From the NCBI GenBank assembly GCA_018343915.1, contig JABRWF010000002.1, positions 1,550,001-1,614,000 of the forward strand: DNA of 64,000 nt, in the 5' to 3' direction. The notes below the pieces were generated by a model. That model had not been told where the DNA came from and ran no database searches. It saw only the letters and a list, made by a program, of their open reading frames with translations. The position numbers and the translations under genes are program-made. Position 1 is the stretch's first letter. Each line of letters opens with the position of its first letter. The DNA is from Agroathelia rolfsii (Eukaryota; Basidiomycota; Agaricomycetes; Amylocorticiales; Amylocorticiaceae). Of the stretch, positions 59,496 to 64,000 are shown one piece after another.

Positions 59496-62400
59496 ATGTC
59501 TGACGAGCACCGTCCAAGGGTTCGCCGCCATATCCTTGTTGTCGCAAACCCAAACCCCACCGACGGCGACATCGCTGACCGCAATCCTACCGTACCCGTC
59601 GGCCGCTATCCGTCGCAGCAGGCTGCCACCTCAAAGGCCCATACCCATACGCCCCACCCACTCGATACAACTCTAAGGGTAAACCCGTCCTACTCACATA
59701 CAAACCTCGTCCCAAGTCTCTCCTCGCCCTCGAGCACCAGCTCACCTGCAGTCGAGTCTCCCCCGCCCCCAGTCACGCCCGGCTTGCCAGCGAGTGTCGT
59801 CGAGCCCTCGCTAGACGCCAGATCTCGTTCCCAACTCGATCTCCCGTCCACCTCCTCCAGTTCACTGCGATCAGAGTCCTCGACGATCCAGCGTCTGCCC
59901 GATTTATTTGGCATCATTGGGAAAAGGACCAAACATACTCACCGACCCAAGACGGTACGTTCCTTGTTCCCCGCTCTGTGCTCTTTCTATTTCTATTTCT
60001 TTTTTTTTTTTCTTCTTCTCCATGCCCCTCTCTTCCATTTTTCACTACCACGAGTTTTTCATTTGATCGCTGTAATGCATCCATTCCTTGTACTCATCCA
60101 CTCCTCAAATACGTGCAGTCTCCCACTACAGCCACGAAGCCTACTATCAGCATGGAACCTTGGTCCACGTTTACCACATATAAACCGCTGTTTACGCTAC
60201 CTGGCAAAGTTGTCCTCCAGGCCACCAGCGACGACGATACGTATTCCAATGTAGAAATATCAGGCGTCACTGATGGTTGTGTCATTAGAGAAAAGATTTA
60301 CTCCAAGGTAAGTTTATTCTCTTTCGCTTTGATACCTCGTTGTCTCTGCCCTTTTCCCCGCTATCATTTCTGATTACCTTGCTTTACCCCTCTTGGGTTT
60401 TTATTTTATTTCATTTTATTTTATTTTTTTGCTGATCTTACCTCACAATCTTTCACTCAGCTCAAAATCCCCGACGAAGAGTATGCTTTCAACTCCATCC
60501 ATCGGACTCACATCGGCACGACGGGCTTTGGCGACCCATTGTCGGACGACATGCTTTTTAAGATCTGTCGTGAGGAAGGCGATCCTCATGCCAGCCTGAA
60601 GTTTTTCGTTAGGCGAAGGTTCTCGCCGGCTAACTATTCTAACATGGACCCCGTGTCGCCGTCCGTGAACAACGTGCCCACGCCCATTTTTGACCCTGTC
60701 CCCATTTCGGATCACACACCGACACTCATTTATTCCCAGCCACCACGGGTCGTGCCTCCTTTGCGCCCGCGCAAGCTGCGGACAAACTCGAGGCGAGGCA
60801 GCGTCTCCTCGGCCGCCAGCGATCGGAAGCATGCCGACGGCGGTGCTGAGTACGATGCTTCTGTCTCGGATGGGCTTGAGCCAGATCGCGAGACTTACCG
60901 TCCAGCGCCGCGCGCCCCGGCGCCTCTCCCCTCGCCTGGCATGTACCAGCCGAACTCTCCAAGTGGCTATCTTCCACGGCCGCCCCTTCCTCAGCCATCC
61001 TCGTATTTTCCTAGTCCTCCCCGCGATTCATCACCAGATAGGCCTCGACGAATGCCGACCAGCAAGAGTTCGTTATCGCAAGTATCCAAACAGTCGCCCA
61101 TCAATGACTACACCCCCCGCCAGCATCATAGGGAACAGCCTCATCATCGGTCGTCCTCTGACAACAACGTGAATGCTGACGATCGGAACAACAAAGGCCA
61201 AACGACCTTGGATACGTCAACCGATTACGCGCCCAAGGCCGGGCGCAGAACGAAAGACGCCAGGAGCCCGCAGACGATTCCTCGCAGCGAGTCTGGTGAA
61301 GATCCAGCGGGCTGGGTGTTCGTATCCTCCGAGGGGTCATCCACGCTCACCGCGCGTGACTCACCAGTTGACATGTCCCGACCCACCGAGATCAGGAAGA
61401 ACACCGGATTGGAAAACCAGGTATCTGGATCTCCCAATCATCCTCGTCCGAGTCGGCCACTGGTGCCACCAGCCCCGACCGTCAACGCTCCTCGTCCGGT
61501 CATGAAGCAAGTGAGCCCATCCATCTTGGATCCCTCGAGATTTGCATCGCCCATGGCCAGCAAGTCGACAAGCGCCAAGACCAAGAGCACGCCGAATCTT
61601 CACGATCTCTTCGTCTCAGGCTCTCACCATTCTTCGTCATCAATTTCGTCCCAGCACCCTACCAATCTCCTGCCAGGTACCAAAGGTTACTATGCGAACA
61701 ACATCCCGTCAACGAGACCATCGTTGCCCACGCTGACTGATTCAAGTCACGATTCCACACCCACGCCTGAGTACACTAATAAGCCATCTGTCGTTGGCTC
61801 AACGTATCCTCACCCCCTGCCGAGGATTCCTACGGAACCGCCGCCCACCAACTCTCGCACCACCACCGAGCCGATCTCGATCTCGGGTCATTCACAGCTC
61901 AGACACAATAGCCGGGAACATCTGTACTCCCCCACGGGGCCCATCTCGTCTTCGTATCACTCGCCCTCGTCGCTATCAAATCATTCAAACGCCATCACTC
62001 ATGGACCGCGGCCTCGCCATCACGCAGGCGGTGGTGCACTTTCTGAGGACGATGCTCGACCCCACGGGCACACGTTTTCGCCCACAGATTTGCATGATGG
62101 TGGGCCGATGGCGGCGACGCCTCCCCAGAAGCCCATTTTGGACCCGTATTCTTCTTCTTCGTTATCCAACATCACCATCAACGCGCCCAAACCGCTGCCC
62201 CAGTCTTCTTCCTCCTCGCACATCTCACCGCCGCGGAGCCCAACGGGCCCTCTGCCGCCGCCGCCGCCACCACCACCACCACCACCAACAGCACAACACA
62301 ACAATTTACTGCGGCCGGGCACGTTGACGGATTCGGATACGGTTATCTCGCGTAACACTAGTGGCACCACGGTCACGCGCGCTAGCGATGATTCGGGCGC

Positions 62401-62876
62401 GACGATCACGCAGCCCGCGTTCCCGTGGTTCACGCAGATGATGCAGGACTACGAAAAAGAGATGAGGGAGAATGCGTCTGCGACACCTCCGCCTCCCCCA
62501 CCGCTACCGCCATCAATGTCGCACCAGCAACAGCAAGAGAAGACGAAGGATCAGCAGCAGCAGGAGGTGGGCGGGGGGCAGGGAGGAGCGCTCGGTGCGC
62601 TTGCCTCTTATGGTGGGTTGTCGCAAACGTCGGCTCCAGTTACTGCGAAGCCGCCGTCCTCGAGGCCGATTAGGCGCTTGCCGGACCCACAGTCTACGCT
62701 TCTATCATCGTCTTTGTCTTCGTCATCGACGAACCTGAACTCGAGCTCGAACTCGTCGACGCTGATAGGGAACAGTTTTATTGGTACTGCAGGCGGTACT
62801 GGTGGTACATCTACCATCGCGTTCCCGCCACAGCTGCCGAACAAGGTTAGGAACAACGACGATGACGGCCACGACC

Positions 62877-62909
<33 letters not shown>

Positions 62910-64000
62910 GCGATTTGTGGCAAGTCAAGCCGCTCGACACGCCCTCAATCAGCGCTAGGCAGGCTCCGCCACTCTTGCTGGTTGATACAGGTCTGTACCC
63001 AAACCGGCCGGCGCCCCCGCCCCCACACCAACAGCAGCATGACGTGCTCGGTAATAGGTCGGGCTTGCGCCGGAATGCGGACCACCGTAAGAGCAAGTTC
63101 GAGACGGCCGACGAGCGTCCGCCGCCGGAAGACGTGATCAATCAGTTAGAAGACTTCTTCCCGGGCCACGACCTGGATAAACCGGTGATCGAGGCTGCGT
63201 TGGGCGGGTCGTCGCCGACAAATGTGGAACCGCCTGTATCGTTGCCCGCACCGTCGTCATCGTCGTCGGCTTCGAATATGTCGGTATCATCAACCGCATC
63301 GTCGGGGTCGGCATCTGCGACCTTGTTGCCGTCTTCCCATCCATATTCGTCATCCGCGTCTTCATCGACGTTGATGGACAGGGATAGCAAGGAGCGTTCG
63401 CGCGGGAGCCGCATGAAGATGTCGATTCGGCGCGTGGCGAAGGAAGGCCAGAAGCGGATCGATCGCACGTCGCGGTATGAGCCCTCGACGAGCTCGATGA
63501 GCAGTTCCATGTTCCGTAAGCGGAGTACGAAGCTTTGGGGTAGTAAGCTGGAGGAGGTGTGGACGGCCATGGAGCATAAGCCATCCACGTTGGCTGTGCC
63601 GGAGTCGCCATCGGGTGAGCCCAAGCGTGAGTGCTTGTTTTTTTTCGCTCGTGGATGTGTTTATAGGCTTAATAATGTTCCTTGCGTTTTTTTATATATA
63701 AAGCTATTTTCAAATGGGTTAGGGGCGAGCTTATTGGCAAAGGCACTTATGGCCGTGTCTACCTCGCTCTGAACGCGACGACGGGTGAGATGATCGCCGT
63801 GAAACAGGTCGAGATTCCGCGCACGTCGGCGGACAAGGCGGATGGGAAACAAGTCACGGTTGTGGAGGCGCTGAAGTCGGAGAGCGAGACACTCAAGGAT
63901 CTCGACCATCCCAATATTGTTCAATATCTTGGTTTCGAGGAGACGCCACGGTACTTGAGCATGTAAGTCCTGTCTTTCTATGTCTCTTTCCTTTTGCGGG
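59496..64000 (+). CDS. BCK1: BCK1-type MAP kinase kinase kinase (3' end outside window)
   Basis: Exons 59496-59954, 60119-60307, 60461-63626 and 63704-63962 give about 1,357 residues before the cut. After a Pro/Ser-rich N-terminus, a conserved block reads TYKPLFTLPGKVVLQATSDD, VTDGCVIREKIYSKLKIPDE and FGDPLSDDMLFKICREEGD. A ubiquitin/RA-like N-terminal domain is likely. About 900 disordered residues follow, with a Pro tract (62259-62289) and an Asp tract (62855-62911). The kinase domain begins PIFKWVRGELIGKGTYGRVY (Gly loop), then IAVKQVEIPR (ATP-binding Lys), LKSESETLKDLDHPNIVQYL (alphaC Glu) and FEETPRYLS. This layout fits Bck1/MkkA-pathway MAPKKKs of the cell-wall-integrity cascade. The remaining kinase lobes lie beyond 64000. 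Confidence 0.85.
62855..62911 (+). repeat. In-frame GAC/GAT microsatellite (Asp tract) in the MAPKKK
   Basis: A near-perfect GAT trinucleotide run encodes about 11 consecutive Asp after a mixed Asp/His lead-in. It lies in the disordered linker, so length changes in steps of three would keep the frame. Confidence 0.8.

Noticed and set aside
60690..62738. Several alternative-frame open frames over the MAPKKK linker
   Set aside because: Caused by GC-rich disordered coding sequence; the main frame runs continuously into the kinase domain.
1..64000. Search for a defence, mobile-element or secondary-metabolite cluster as the hidden system
   Set aside because: No transposase, integrase, reverse transcriptase, terminal repeats, NLR, PKS/NRPS or P450 motifs were seen; genes are mainly conserved housekeeping ones.

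Overview
This is a gene-dense eukaryotic window. Most genes are cut by many short introns (about 45-65 nt, GT..AG), intergenic gaps are short, and all recognisable proteins are fungal. The products and the intron density fit a basidiomycete, most likely an agaricomycete. No rRNA, tRNA, CRISPR array, prophage or intact transposon was seen. About 25 protein-coding genes can be supported, two of them cut by the window edges.

Layout. 0-9 kb: 3' end of an ESCRT-III VPS20 gene, a U-box cyclophilin (PPIL2/Cyp60 type), a mitochondrial PPR protein, a small MIM2-like outer-membrane import factor, and a sugar transporter. 9-13.2 kb: two intron-split genes of unknown function. 13.4-23 kb, all minus strand: a tetraspanin, a CorA-like divalent-cation channel, and a very large unrecognised polytopic membrane protein. 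24.5-29 kb: an intronless secreted tannase/feruloyl esterase and a DUF2235 hydrolase. 29.5-36.4 kb: NUS1 (dolichol synthesis), SEC17 (alpha-SNAP), AGM1 (UDP-GlcNAc synthesis) and DUG3 (glutathione breakdown). 37-40.9 kb: the PP2A scaffold subunit, divergent from a USP7-like protein with a degenerate catalytic box and a C-terminal membrane anchor. 42.6-52.4 kb: glucose-6-phosphate 1-epimerase, REV3 (catalytic subunit of DNA polymerase zeta), a small four-helix membrane protein and DPH7 (diphthamide synthesis). 52.7-64 kb: an MFS drug/polyamine transporter, WRAP73, GID8 and a BCK1-type MAPKKK cut by the window end.

The genes are mostly housekeeping and unrelated to each other, with no secondary-metabolite or defence cluster. 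Genes often sit head-to-head on short shared promoters: PPIL2/PPR, MIM2/sugar transporter, SEC17/AGM1, TPD3/USP-like, AGTRAP-like/DPH7. The entries most worth following up are the USP7-like membrane-anchored probable pseudo-deubiquitinase (39.5-40.9 kb), the unrecognised giant membrane protein (18.2-22.9 kb), the two unknown proteins at 9.3-13.2 kb, and the intronless tannase. Exon joins were read by eye; where splicing decides a product this is stated.
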